Below, one piece after another: positions 33,465 through 41,754 of a stretch of 64,000 bases of DNA; position 1 is the first letter of the stretch; each line of letters begins with the position of its first letter. Under the pieces are notes generated by a model, which was not told the DNA's origin, ran no database searches, and saw only the letters and a program-made list of their open reading frames with translations. The translations under genes and the position numbers were made by a program. The stretch comes from Vibrio chagasii (GTDB lineage: Bacteria; Pseudomonadota; Gammaproteobacteria; Enterobacterales; Vibrionaceae): the NCBI RefSeq assembly GCF_002954585.1, contig NZ_MSCI01000004.1:62001-126000 (forward strand), written 5' to 3'.

Positions 33465-33518
33465 TGCTCAGATCATTTGCTATGACACTTAAATAGCATA
33501 CTATTCACTAAGATAGAT

Positions 33519-33554
33519 AAGGCTGAAAGCACGATGTGTTTCTCAGCCTTTTTT
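33519..33554 (+). terminator. Terminator of metBL
   Basis: aaggctga (33519-33526) pairs with tcagcctt (33543-33550) around a 16-nt loop, with a run of six T at the end. Confidence 0.8.
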
Positions 33555-33667
33555 CTTCCTTATTTCTGCTTTGCGACCCACCTAACGACTTGAGTTTTAC
33601 TCACGATCTACTTGAGAAAAATTCATAATGGATCTGTTGACATTAAATCGTATTCAATACATTCTGT

Positions 33668-33691
33668 GGACATATAGACGTCTAAACGTCG
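33668..33691. promoter_or_regulatory. Three tandem met boxes upstream of metF
   Basis: Contiguous octamers GGACATAT (33668), AGACGTCT (33676, perfect consensus) and AAACGTCG (33684). They lie 50 bp before the metF start and indicate MetJ repression. Confidence 0.92.
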
Positions 33692-33740
33692 TTTGAGGAT
33701 TTGAGATTTTAGTGGTTGCTTTTGCCACAGGGAGAGTAAG

Positions 33741-34640
33741 ATGGGATACACACACGCTAGTCATATCGACGCTTTAAATCAGAATATCGCTGAGCTTTCT
33801 GACAACATCAATGTGTCATTTGAGTTTTTTCCACCAAGCAGTGAAAAGATGGAAGAGACCCTGTGGAATTCTGTTCACCGTCTTAAAACGCTTCAACCAA
33901 AATTTGTATCAGTGACCTACGGTGCAAACTCGGGTGAGCGTGACCGTACCCACTCAATCATTAAAGAGATCAAAAACCAAACCGGCCTTGTCGCAGCACC
34001 GCACCTAACGTGTATTGATGCGAGCCGTGAAGAGCTAATCCAAATTGCTGACGATTACTGGGCAAATGGTATTGAGAGCATCGTTGCGCTGCGTGGTGAT
34101 ATTCCCCCAGGCGGTGGTGCACCAGAAATGTACGCATCTGACTTAGTTGAGCTACTGAAATCTCGCCATGACTTTGATATCTCAGTCGCGGCATTCCCTG
34201 AAGTTCACCCTGAAGCAAAAAGCGCTCAGTCTGATCTTATCAACCTAAAACGTAAAGTCGATGCGGGTGCTAACCGAGCTATCACCCAGTTCTTCTTTGA
34301 TGTAGAAAGCTACCTGCGTTTCCGTGACCGTTGTGTAGCGGCTGGCGTTGATGTTGAGATTGTACCGGGCATCTTACCTGTTTCTAACTTTAAGCAAGCG
34401 TCTCGCTTTGCAGCTATGAACAACGTGAAAGTACCGGGTTGGATGGCGAAACAATTTGAAGGTTTGGATGATGACCCAACGACTCGCCAGTTAGTTGGTG
34501 CTAGCCAAGCTATTGATATGGTTCGCACTCTGAGCCGTGAAGGGGTAAAAGACTTCCACTTCTACACCCTAAACCGTGCAGAAATGACTTATGCACTGTG
34601 CCATACGTTAGGTGTACGTCCACAGGTTGCTGCGCTTTAA
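33741..34640 (+). CDS. metF: 5,10-methylenetetrahydrofolate reductase
   Basis: A 299-residue FAD enzyme that reduces methylene-THF to methyl-THF for methionine synthesis. Landmarks are NVSFEFFPPSSEKMEETLW, FVSVTYGANSGERDRTHSII, HLTCIDASREEL, IVALRGDIPPGG, and the catalytic/FAD segment RAITQFFFDVESYLRFRDR. The GGGAG ribosome site is 8 nt from the ATG. It is a single gene in the MetJ regulon, behind its own three-box operator. Confidence 0.98.
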   Translation: MGYTHASHIDALNQNIAELSDNINVSFEFFPPSSEKMEETLWNSVHRLKTLQPKFVSVTYGANSGERDRTHSIIKEIKNQTGLVAAPHLTCIDASREELIQIADDYWANGIESIVALRGDIPPGGGAPEMYASDLVELLKSRHDFDISVAAFPEVHPEAKSAQSDLINLKRKVDAGANRAITQFFFDVESYLRFRDRCVAAGVDVEIVPGILPVSNFKQASRFAAMNNVKVPGWMAKQFEGLDDDPTTRQLVGASQAIDMVRTLSREGVKDFHFYTLNRAEMTYALCHTLGVRPQVAAL

Positions 34641-34696
34641 GTAAAGCCTGAGCCCTAGTAGAAAGATCGCTGTAAATTCAAATCCTACAGATACAA

Positions 34697-34731
34697 AAAA
34701 GGCTTGGACTCTAAGAGTTCAAGCCTTTTAC
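34697..34731 (+). terminator. Terminator of metF
   Basis: A 15-bp stem (34697-34711 with 34715-34729) with one G-U pair and a 3-nt loop, then T residues. The minus-strand flank is also T-rich (six T), so it may stop aphA transcripts as well. Confidence 0.88.
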
Positions 34732-34733
34732 TT

Positions 34734-34761
34734 TTCTAGCTTCTAGCTTCTAGCTTCTAGC
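34734..34761. repeat. Heptanucleotide tandem repeat (TTCTAGC)x4
   Basis: Four exact copies of TTCTAGC end to end, followed by a degenerate TTCTGC. It lies between the metF terminator and the aphA stop codon, outside any coding frame. Confidence 0.9.
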
Positions 34762-34767
34762 TTCTGC

Positions 34768-35307
34768 TTAAGCGATAGCACCAAGTTCAAGCAGTACTTC
34801 TTCAGCCCATACAATCCATGCTTCACGGATAAGTAGGTTACGACGAAGTGTTAGGCGCTCAAGGCGAGCTTGCTTGTCTAGAGTTGATGGCGTTGCGTAG
34901 TAAGCTGCTTCGATTTCTTTGTAGTGAGAAACCAGTTTGCGAGACTCTTCTACAAGTTCAGAAAGTTGTACACGGTACGCGTCAGAAGGTTGTACAGCAC
35001 AAGCCATTAGCTTAGCTGAGAACTCGTCACGAACAGTTGGGTGTGCAGTCGGCTGTTCAAACCATTCACCCAGAGCACTACGGCCAGCATCGGTGATAGA
35101 GTAAACTTTACGATCAGGTTTGCCTTCTTGGGGTTCAAGCACGCAAGTTACCTGTTCGTTCTGAGCCATTTTATTTAGCTCGCGGTAAACTTGTTGATGG
35201 CTAGCTTTCCAGAAGTAACCGATGCTTGCAGAGAATTCTTTTGTGATATCGTAACCAGTAGCGTCGCGTGTACTTAGAACGGTTAAAATTACGTGTGGTA
35301 ATGACAT
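34768..35307 (-). CDS. aphA: Quorum-sensing master regulator AphA (PadR family)
   Basis: A 179-residue PadR-type regulator. Its N-terminal winged helix (MSLPHVILTVLSTRDATGYD then EFSASIGYFWKASHQQVYRE) is nearly the same as that of V. cholerae AphA. The basic wing QEGKPDRKVYSIT is followed by a C-terminal antiparallel coiled coil for dimerisation. AphA is the low-cell-density master regulator in vibrios, made when Qrr sRNAs are present and repressed by LuxR/HapR. The leader carries a Qrr-complementary segment. It is followed by metF's converging 3' end and preceded by ppc, the usual vibrio order. Confidence 0.96.
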   Translation of the reverse strand: MSLPHVILTVLSTRDATGYDITKEFSASIGYFWKASHQQVYRELNKMAQNEQVTCVLEPQEGKPDRKVYSITDAGRSALGEWFEQPTAHPTVRDEFSAKLMACAVQPSDAYRVQLSELVEESRKLVSHYKEIEAAYYATPSTLDKQARLERLTLRRNLLIREAWIVWAEEVLLELGAIA

Positions 35308-35605
35308 GTCTGAAATCCAAATGGTAAACAGTAAACAAATACTTAAACATCAAGTGTGCTTCTAGTGGCACGTTATATTGGTTATGTTTAAGTTGTACCA
35401 ACTCATGGGTTGGTTATGTCACCTTACAAAGCCGTTTATCACCTAGGTCGACCAGTTTATTGGTCAAAGTACTGCAGATTATGATTATTGAGTGTTTCCG
35501 CAGTGGAGCAGTAGTATATCTAAATAATAAGCATAAAGTAGAATACATGGATAAAATAACCCAAAAAACTGACAAAAAACTCATTATGTTTATTTTCTTG
35601 AAATA
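35308..35605. other. aphA promoter and long 5' leader region
   Basis: About 300 bp between the ppc terminator and aphA. It includes the Qrr-complementary segment at 35429-35447, so the aphA mRNA must have a leader of at least 140 nt. A CATAAT on the minus strand near 35480 is a possible -10. I could not locate a clear LuxR/HapR or AphA site. Confidence 0.5.
35429..35447 (-). promoter_or_regulatory. Qrr sRNA pairing site in the aphA leader
   Basis: The plus strand here, complementary to aphA mRNA, reads AAGCCG-TTTA-TCACCTAG (35430-35447). From memory, vibrio Qrr2-5 RNAs carry AAGCCG-AGGG-UCACCUAG. So 14 of 18 contiguous positions would pair, in two blocks of 6 and 8 bp at identical spacing. 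The AAGCCG block lies in the nine bases that Qrr1 lacks, and Qrr1 is reported not to control aphA. It is about 122-140 nt upstream of the start codon. Confidence 0.7.
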
Positions 35606-35630
35606 AAAAGGTCGCACTAGGCGACCTTTT
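35606..35630 (-). terminator. Terminator of ppc
   Basis: Perfect 10-bp stem aaaaggtcgc / gcgacctttt with loop actag; T-rich on the minus strand. Confidence 0.88.
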
Positions 35631-35656
35631 GTCTGTTTTGTAGTATGAATCACTAA

Positions 35657-38287
35657 TTAACCGGTGTTTCGCATGCCTGCAGCAATGCCTGCAATGGTCA
35701 CCATTAGCGCTTCTTCTAACTCTGCTGGTGGTGTTTCGCTCTTACGAGTACGGTACAGCAGCTCAGCTTGAAGCATGTTCAATGGCTCTACGTAGATGTT
35801 ACGTAGGCGAATTGACTCAAGCCCCCAAGGGTCGCTCTGCATCAGGTTCTCGTTGTTCTCTACATTTAGCACGGTTTTGATGTCTTTTTGCAGCTGTTCA
35901 CGCAGTAATTCACCCAGAGGCAATAGCTCTTCGTCAACAAGACGTTGGTCGTAGTACTTAGCGATCTCCATGTTGCACTTCGAGTACACCATTTCCAACA
36001 TACCCAGGCGAGTAGAGAAGAATGGCCACTCGCGACACATTTCTTCCAGTAGGGCTTGGTGGCCTTGGTCTACTGAGTATTGAATCGCTTCACCAGCGCC
36101 TAACCATGCAGGAAGTACCAAGCGGTTTTGGCTCCAAGAGAAGATCCATGGAATTGCACGTAGGCTTTCTACACCACCGTTCGGGTTACGTTTCGCAGGG
36201 CGAGAACCTAGAGGCAGTTTACCTAGCTCTAGTTCTGGTGTTGCTTGACGGAAGTACGGAACAAATTTCTCTTCACCACGAACCACGTTACGGTAAGCCT
36301 CACAAGAGACTTGAGACAGCACTTCCATTAGGTCGCGCCACTCTTGTTTTGGCTCTGGTGGTGGCAGAAGGTTCGCTTCTAGAATCGCACTTGCGTAAAG
36401 GTTGAAGCTGTTTACAGCAACATCTGGCAAGCCAAGCTTAAAGCGGATCATTTCGCCTTGCTCAGTTACACGTAAACCGCCTTTCAAGCTCTTAGGTGGC
36501 TGAGAAAGCAGAGCTGCGTGCGCTGGCGCACCACCACGACCAACCGTACCGCCACGACCGTGGAATAGAGTCAGTTCAATGCCTTCTTCATCACAAACCT
36601 TAACTAGCTTATCCATTGCATCGTATTGAGCCCAACCTGCAGACATTACGCCCGCATCTTTCGCTGAGTCTGAGTAGCCGATCATTACCATTTGGTGGTT
36701 TTGGATGAAGCCACGGTACAAGTCGATACTCATCAGCTGCTTCATTACCGCTTCTGAGTTGTTCAAGTCGTCCAGTGTTTCGAACAGTGGACACACGTCC
36801 ATGCGGTATGGGCAGCCACATTCTTGCAGTAGCAAGTGAACAGCCAGTACATCTGATGCTGTACGCGCCATAGAAATCACGTAAGCACCGAAGGCTTCAC
36901 GAGGTTGAGCAGCAATGACCTTACAGGTGTCTAAAACCTCTTTAACCTGTTCAGATGGCTCCCAATCGCGAGGAAGCAGCGGGCGCTTAGAGCTTAATTC
37001 ATTGGTTAAGAAAGCAATCTTGTCTTGCTCGCTCCATTGGTCGTAATCACCAATGCCTAAGTAGCGAGTCAGTTCAGACAGTACATCTGAGTGACGGGTA
37101 CTTTCTTGACGAACATCGAGACGAACTAGATGTACACCGAACGCTTTTAGGCGACGCAAGGTATCAAGCAGAGAACCGTCTGCGATTACGCCCATGCCAC
37201 ACTTGTGCAGCGATTGGTAACACGCGTAAAGCGGAGTCCAAAGTTGGTCGATGTTCTGTAGTGTTTCTTTCTTCGGAACTTCAGTGTCATGCAGTTTTGC
37301 ATCTAGTACTTCTAGTGTGTTGTTCAGCAGAGTACGTAGGTTCTTCAGAATGGCACGGTAAGCTTCGTGCTCATCACCAGCTAGTTCACGAACGGTATCA
37401 TTGCACTTAGTCATCGATAGTTCGGTAATCAGCTCGTTGATGTCACCCAGGTAAAGGTCTGCAGCTTTCCAGCGAGATAGACGCAGTACTTCTTTGGTAA
37501 TAGTGTGCGTTACGAATGGGTTACCGTCGCGGTCACCGCCCATCCAAGATGAGAAGTGTACAGGGCGAGCATCAATTGGCAGGCCTTCGCCAAGGTAGCC
37601 TTTTAGTCGACCATCCATTTCGCGTAGGAAGTCAGGAACGGCTTCCCATAGTGAGTTTTCTACTACTGCAAAGCCCCATTTCGCTTCATCAAGTGGCGTA
37701 GGGCGTTGCTGACGAATCACATCAGAATGCCAACCTTGAGCGATAAGTTGCTCTAGGCGACGCTCGGTCTTTGCGCGCTCTTTGTGTGATAGGTCGCTTA
37801 ATTCTAATTTAGACAGACACTCGTTGATTTTTACCAACTTGTTGATCATGGTGCGACGAGTGATTTCTGTTGGGTGTGCAGTCAAAACGAGCTCAATGTT
37901 CAGGTCGCGAACGGCTTGAGCCGCATCTAGCTTGCTGATGTCGTTTTGGCTTAATTTGGAAAATAGAGATTGCAGCACGTCTGGTTCACAAACATGCTCT
38001 TCACAGTGGCGAGAGATAGTGTGGTATTGCTCTGCCATGTTAGTGAGGTTGAGAAATTGGTTAAATGCACGAGCAACAGGGGTCAGTTGTTCGTTTGGCA
38101 GGTTTTTGATTTCTTCAACTAAGCTGTCACGGTCAGCTTGGTTGCCTGCGCGGGCGGATTTGGAAAGTTTACGGATAGTTTCCACTTTCTCTAAGATAAC
38201 GTCACCGTGTGCATCTTGGATTGTGTTACCTAGCAAGCGTCCCAGCATGTTTACGTTACTCTTGAGAGCGGCGTATTTCTCGTTCAT
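35657..38287 (-). CDS. ppc: Phosphoenolpyruvate carboxylase
   Basis: An 876-residue cytoplasmic enzyme that adds bicarbonate to PEP to give oxaloacetate, replenishing the TCA cycle and the aspartate family. Key motifs are the catalytic His in LVLTAHPTEITRRTM, FSSWMGGDRDGNPFVT, the glycine loop LFHGRGGTVGRGGAP and the invariant C-terminal MRNTG. Arg residues around RLDVRQES belong to the active or allosteric sites. The start is ATG 38287 (MNEKYAALKSNVNMLG), with AGGATG upstream. An ATG at 38320 adds 11 residues not seen in the family. It lies between aphA and argE on the minus strand. Confidence 0.97.
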   Translation of the reverse strand: MNEKYAALKSNVNMLGRLLGNTIQDAHGDVILEKVETIRKLSKSARAGNQADRDSLVEEIKNLPNEQLTPVARAFNQFLNLTNMAEQYHTISRHCEEHVCEPDVLQSLFSKLSQNDISKLDAAQAVRDLNIELVLTAHPTEITRRTMINKLVKINECLSKLELSDLSHKERAKTERRLEQLIAQGWHSDVIRQQRPTPLDEAKWGFAVVENSLWEAVPDFLREMDGRLKGYLGEGLPIDARPVHFSSWMGGDRDGNPFVTHTITKEVLRLSRWKAADLYLGDINELITELSMTKCNDTVRELAGDEHEAYRAILKNLRTLLNNTLEVLDAKLHDTEVPKKETLQNIDQLWTPLYACYQSLHKCGMGVIADGSLLDTLRRLKAFGVHLVRLDVRQESTRHSDVLSELTRYLGIGDYDQWSEQDKIAFLTNELSSKRPLLPRDWEPSEQVKEVLDTCKVIAAQPREAFGAYVISMARTASDVLAVHLLLQECGCPYRMDVCPLFETLDDLNNSEAVMKQLMSIDLYRGFIQNHQMVMIGYSDSAKDAGVMSAGWAQYDAMDKLVKVCDEEGIELTLFHGRGGTVGRGGAPAHAALLSQPPKSLKGGLRVTEQGEMIRFKLGLPDVAVNSFNLYASAILEANLLPPPEPKQEWRDLMEVLSQVSCEAYRNVVRGEEKFVPYFRQATPELELGKLPLGSRPAKRNPNGGVESLRAIPWIFSWSQNRLVLPAWLGAGEAIQYSVDQGHQALLEEMCREWPFFSTRLGMLEMVYSKCNMEIAKYYDQRLVDEELLPLGELLREQLQKDIKTVLNVENNENLMQSDPWGLESIRLRNIYVEPLNMLQAELLYRTRKSETPPAELEEALMVTIAGIAAGMRNTG

Positions 38288-38489
38288 TGTCATCCTGCCT
38301 CGTAAAAAAATTACATCCATTGTTCCTTGTTAAGTACACAATCTAGCGAAAACTGCTGTATCTAGTCAAATAAAGCATTCTAAGTTTGCAATTATTAGTT
38401 TTCGAAATGCGGGAGAAGTAAATTTTTTAATACTTCGGAATAAAGTGAAATTTAATTACAAGATCAGGCTTTGGCAGGGATAACAGAAT

Positions 38490-38515
38490 AAAAGCCACCT
38501 TTTGAGGTGGCTTTT
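38490..38515 (-). terminator. Terminator of argE
   Basis: An 11-bp stem aaaagccacct (38490-38500) / aggtggctttt (38505-38515), loop tttg, T-rich on the minus strand. Confidence 0.88.
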
Positions 38516-38544
38516 GTAAAAAAGTATCGTAGAGGTAGCAATAA

Positions 38545-39681
38545 CTAGAAACAATATTTACGGATTGATTTACCTAAAATATCAATCGTTGGGTCGATGA
38601 AATCGAAGCTTAAGAATTCATCCGGCTGGTGGGCTTGGTCAATCGAACCTGGACCTAATACCAAGGTTGGACATAGCTCTTGTAGGAAAGGCGCTTCAGT
38701 ACAGTAGTTGACGGTTTGCGATTCAACTTCACACACTGACTCCATGCCGCCGATAAACGGATGGTCGTGCTGACACTCGTACCCCGGGATAGGTTCATGT
38801 AGGGGGGTAATTTCAATTCTGCCCGGCCATTTCGCTTCTACTTCTTTTAGCGCACTGCGCAGCATGTTATCTAAACCGTCTAAGCTGATACCTGGCAGAG
38901 GACGTACGTCGTAGTGCAGCTCACAACAGCCACAGATACGGTTAGCGCTGTCACCACCATGAATATGACCTAGGTTTAGTGTCGGGCTTGGAATAGCGAA
39001 CCCTGGGTGGTGGTACTCTTTAATTAATTTGTCGCGCAGCTGCATCAAAGCAAACAGCACTTCATGCATGATTTCGATAGCATTAACGCCTAATGCTGGA
39101 TCTGAAGAGTGACCTGATTTACCGGTTACTCGCACTGCATTCGCCACGTGACCTTTGTGCCCGCGAATCGGTACTAGGCTGGTCGGTTCACCAATGATGC
39201 AGTAATCCGGTTTAAACGGTGCGTTTTCAGTGAAATGACGTGCACCTAGCATGGTGGTCTCTTCATCACAGGTTGCCAATACATAAAGTGGCTTCGCCTG
39301 TTTACTCCAATCCATCTTTCTTACTGCTTCATAGATAAAGGCGAAAAAGCCTTTCATGTCAGCAGTACCTAATCCGTAGAAGCGATTGTTGTGTTCTGTC
39401 AGTGCGTGAGGGTCGAAATTCCAACGTCCTTCATCAAATGGCACGGTATCGCTGTGTCCAGCCAATAATAAGCCGCCTTCACCCGAGCCCATTTTTGCGA
39501 TCATATTATGCTTGCCAGGCTCAACTTCCACGACTTCTACGCTAAAGCCAAGGTCTTTAAACCATTGAGCCATTTTTTCGATCACTTTCTCGTTGCCATG
39601 ATCCCAGCTTGGATCAGTAGAACTAATAGAGTCGGTGGAAATTAGGCCTTTATAGACCTCAAGGAAACTCGGTAATTGCAT
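38545..39681 (-). CDS. argE: Acetylornithine deacetylase
   Basis: A 378-residue M20-family metallo-hydrolase that removes acetyl from N-acetylornithine to give ornithine. Metal ligands and catalytic residues are visible: His and Asp in LLAGHSDTVP, Asp in LGTADMKGFFAF, the base in ATCDEETTMLGARH, and His in IDQAHQPDEFLSF. The dimerisation lid lies about residues 185-285. It is divergent from argC with 154 bp between, a typical divergent arg operator region. A single TGAAT half site is at 39785-39789, but I could not see a full ARG box. Confidence 0.96.
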   Translation of the reverse strand: MQLPSFLEVYKGLISTDSISSTDPSWDHGNEKVIEKMAQWFKDLGFSVEVVEVEPGKHNMIAKMGSGEGGLLLAGHSDTVPFDEGRWNFDPHALTEHNNRFYGLGTADMKGFFAFIYEAVRKMDWSKQAKPLYVLATCDEETTMLGARHFTENAPFKPDYCIIGEPTSLVPIRGHKGHVANAVRVTGKSGHSSDPALGVNAIEIMHEVLFALMQLRDKLIKEYHHPGFAIPSPTLNLGHIHGGDSANRICGCCELHYDVRPLPGISLDGLDNMLRSALKEVEAKWPGRIEITPLHEPIPGYECQHDHPFIGGMESVCEVESQTVNYCTEAPFLQELCPTLVLGPGSIDQAHQPDEFLSFDFIDPTIDILGKSIRKYCF

Positions 39682-39835
39682 AATATCTTCACTTCTACTA
39701 TTGACAGGAAAATCATAAGTCGGTAAAACACATATTAAATCACATTTAATGCATAAGAAACCAAATAAAGCTAAAAATTAAGTATGAATAGTCAAATTTT
39801 GAAATGTAACTTACCTCAGAAATGGATGTGTTGAG

Positions 39836-40840
39836 ATGTTGAAAACCACGGTCATTGGCGCAAGCGGCTACACAGGAGCAGAACTGGCTCTAATGATAGA
39901 CAGACACCCTGAGCTCACGCTATCAGGTTTGTATGTCTCAGCCAATAGTGTAGACGCAGGTAAACCTATTGCATCGCTACACGGTAAGCTAGCGGGCTTG
40001 ATTGATATGCCAGTTCAGCCGCTGACTAATCCAGAAGAAGTGGCAAAACAGTCTGATGTAATTTTCCTAGCGACAGCACATGAAGTGAGTCATGACCTAG
40101 CTCCAATCTTTCTAGAGAATGATTGCCAAGTATTCGACCTATCGGGTGCTTTTAGAGTTAAAGGTGAAAACTTCTACCAAGAGTTTTACGGCTTTGAACA
40201 CCAACACGAACAGTGGCTAGATAAAGCGGCTTACGGCTTAGCTGAATGGAACGAACAAGAAATAAAAGAAGCTCAGCTTGTTGCAGTCGCAGGCTGTTAC
40301 CCAACGGCATCGCAACTGGCGATTAAGCCTCTAGTGGAAGCTAAGTTACTGGATGAGAACCAGTGGCCAGTGATTAACGCGACCAGTGGCGTTAGCGGGG
40401 CAGGGCGCAAGGCGACTATGGTCAACAGCTTCTGCGAAGTGAGCCTGCAAGCTTATGGTGTATTCAACCACCGTCATCAACCTGAAATGGCTGCACATTT
40501 AGGGTGTGATGTGATTTTCACTCCGCACCTAGGAAACTTTAAGCGCGGCATTTTAGCGACCGTTACTATGAAGCTGGCTCAGGGCGTGACAGAACAACAG
40601 GCACAAGATGCCTTTGAGCAAGCTTACCAAGGCAAGCCAGCCGTAAGGTTGCTCGAAGAGACATTGCCAAGAATTCAAGATGTAGAACAGACACCTTTCT
40701 GCGATTTAGGTTGGAAGGTACAAGGTCAACACATCATCGTTGTTTCAGCGATTGATAACTTATTGAAGGGTGCATCTAGCCAAGCGATGCAGTGTTTAAA
40801 TTTACGTTATGGTTTTGCGCCATTAACTGCGTTAGTGTAA
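39836..40840 (+). CDS. argC: N-acetyl-gamma-glutamyl-phosphate reductase
   Basis: A 334-residue NADPH-dependent dehydrogenase, third step of arginine synthesis. The N-terminal nucleotide motif is VIGASGYTGAELALMIDRHP, and the active-site cysteine is in VAVAGCYPTASQLAIKPL. FNHRHQPEMAAHLG and TPHLGNFKRGILATVTM form the rest of the active site. It is first in the argC-argB unit, 12 bp before argB. Confidence 0.97.
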   Translation: MLKTTVIGASGYTGAELALMIDRHPELTLSGLYVSANSVDAGKPIASLHGKLAGLIDMPVQPLTNPEEVAKQSDVIFLATAHEVSHDLAPIFLENDCQVFDLSGAFRVKGENFYQEFYGFEHQHEQWLDKAAYGLAEWNEQEIKEAQLVAVAGCYPTASQLAIKPLVEAKLLDENQWPVINATSGVSGAGRKATMVNSFCEVSLQAYGVFNHRHQPEMAAHLGCDVIFTPHLGNFKRGILATVTMKLAQGVTEQQAQDAFEQAYQGKPAVRLLEETLPRIQDVEQTPFCDLGWKVQGQHIIVVSAIDNLLKGASSQAMQCLNLRYGFAPLTALV

Positions 40841-40852
40841 AGGAATCTAGAT

Positions 40853-41641
40853 ATGAGCCTTAATAATCAACCATTAATCATAAAGTTAGGTGGCGCTGCG
40901 CTATCTTGTGGTGAAACACTTAGCAAGTTATTTGGAGCTATCTCTGCTTACCAACAACAAGCACAACGACCTATCGTGATTGTTCACGGCGGTGGTTACC
41001 TTGTCGATGATTTGATGAATAAGTTGAACCTTGAGACTGTTAAGAAAGAAGGTTTGCGCGTTACTCCTTATGATCAGATTCCTGTTATTGCTGGCGCGCT
41101 AGCGGGCACGGCGAACAAATTACTGCAAGGTCAGGCGATTAAAGACGGTATTAATGCCGTTGGTTTGAGCCTAGCTGATGGTGGTTTATGCAAAGTGAGC
41201 GAATTGAACGCTGAACTGGGCGCAGTTGGCAAAGCTGAGCCAGGTGATTCAACTGTTCTACAAGCCATTCTGAATGCGGGCGCGCTGCCAATCATTAGTT
41301 CAATTGGTCTTACTGAGCAAGGACAACTGATGAATGTGAATGCAGACCAAGCAGCGGTAGCCGTTGCTGGTGCACTTGATGCTGAGCTGGTACTGCTTTC
41401 TGATGTCAGTGGAGTACTAGATGGCAAAGGTCACCTAATTCCAAGCCTCAACCAGCAGCAAGCTGATGACCTTATCGAAGGGAAAGTGATTACTGACGGC
41501 ATGATCGTTAAGGTTCAAGCCGCACTAGAAGCAGCTAACGACCTTGGACGACCAATCGAAGTCGCTACGTGGCGATACCCAGAAAAGCTAACACAACTGT
41601 TTTCAGGTAAAAGCATAGGAACACAGTTTTTACCTCAGTAG
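40853..41641 (+). CDS. argB: Acetylglutamate kinase
   Basis: A 262-residue amino-acid kinase that phosphorylates N-acetylglutamate. Motifs are the N-terminal IIKLGGAAL, VIVHGGGYLVDDLM, MNVNADQAAVAVAGAL, ELVLLSDVSGVL and ITDGMIVKVQAALEA. It lacks the N-terminal helix of the arginine-inhibited class, so it resembles the E. coli type (258 aa) that is not feedback controlled. Confidence 0.97.
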   Translation: MSLNNQPLIIKLGGAALSCGETLSKLFGAISAYQQQAQRPIVIVHGGGYLVDDLMNKLNLETVKKEGLRVTPYDQIPVIAGALAGTANKLLQGQAIKDGINAVGLSLADGGLCKVSELNAELGAVGKAEPGDSTVLQAILNAGALPIISSIGLTEQGQLMNVNADQAAVAVAGALDAELVLLSDVSGVLDGKGHLIPSLNQQQADDLIEGKVITDGMIVKVQAALEAANDLGRPIEVATWRYPEKLTQLFSGKSIGTQFLPQ

Positions 41642-41754
41642 GTCTCACTGCGAGTCACTACTTAAAGAATTTAGACAAATTAAATAAACATATAATTATG
41701 AAGTCATTTCCAACGCTGACCGCCATGTGCAGTATGGAAACTAGGAGAAAGAAA

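Noticed and set aside
34734..34761. Possible CRISPR-like array
   Set aside because: It is a pure 7-bp tandem tract without spacers, and no cas genes are present.
39682..39835. ARG box in the argE-argC gap
   Set aside because: Only one half site (TGAAT at 39785) is visible; the second half and a partner box are missing, so not annotated.
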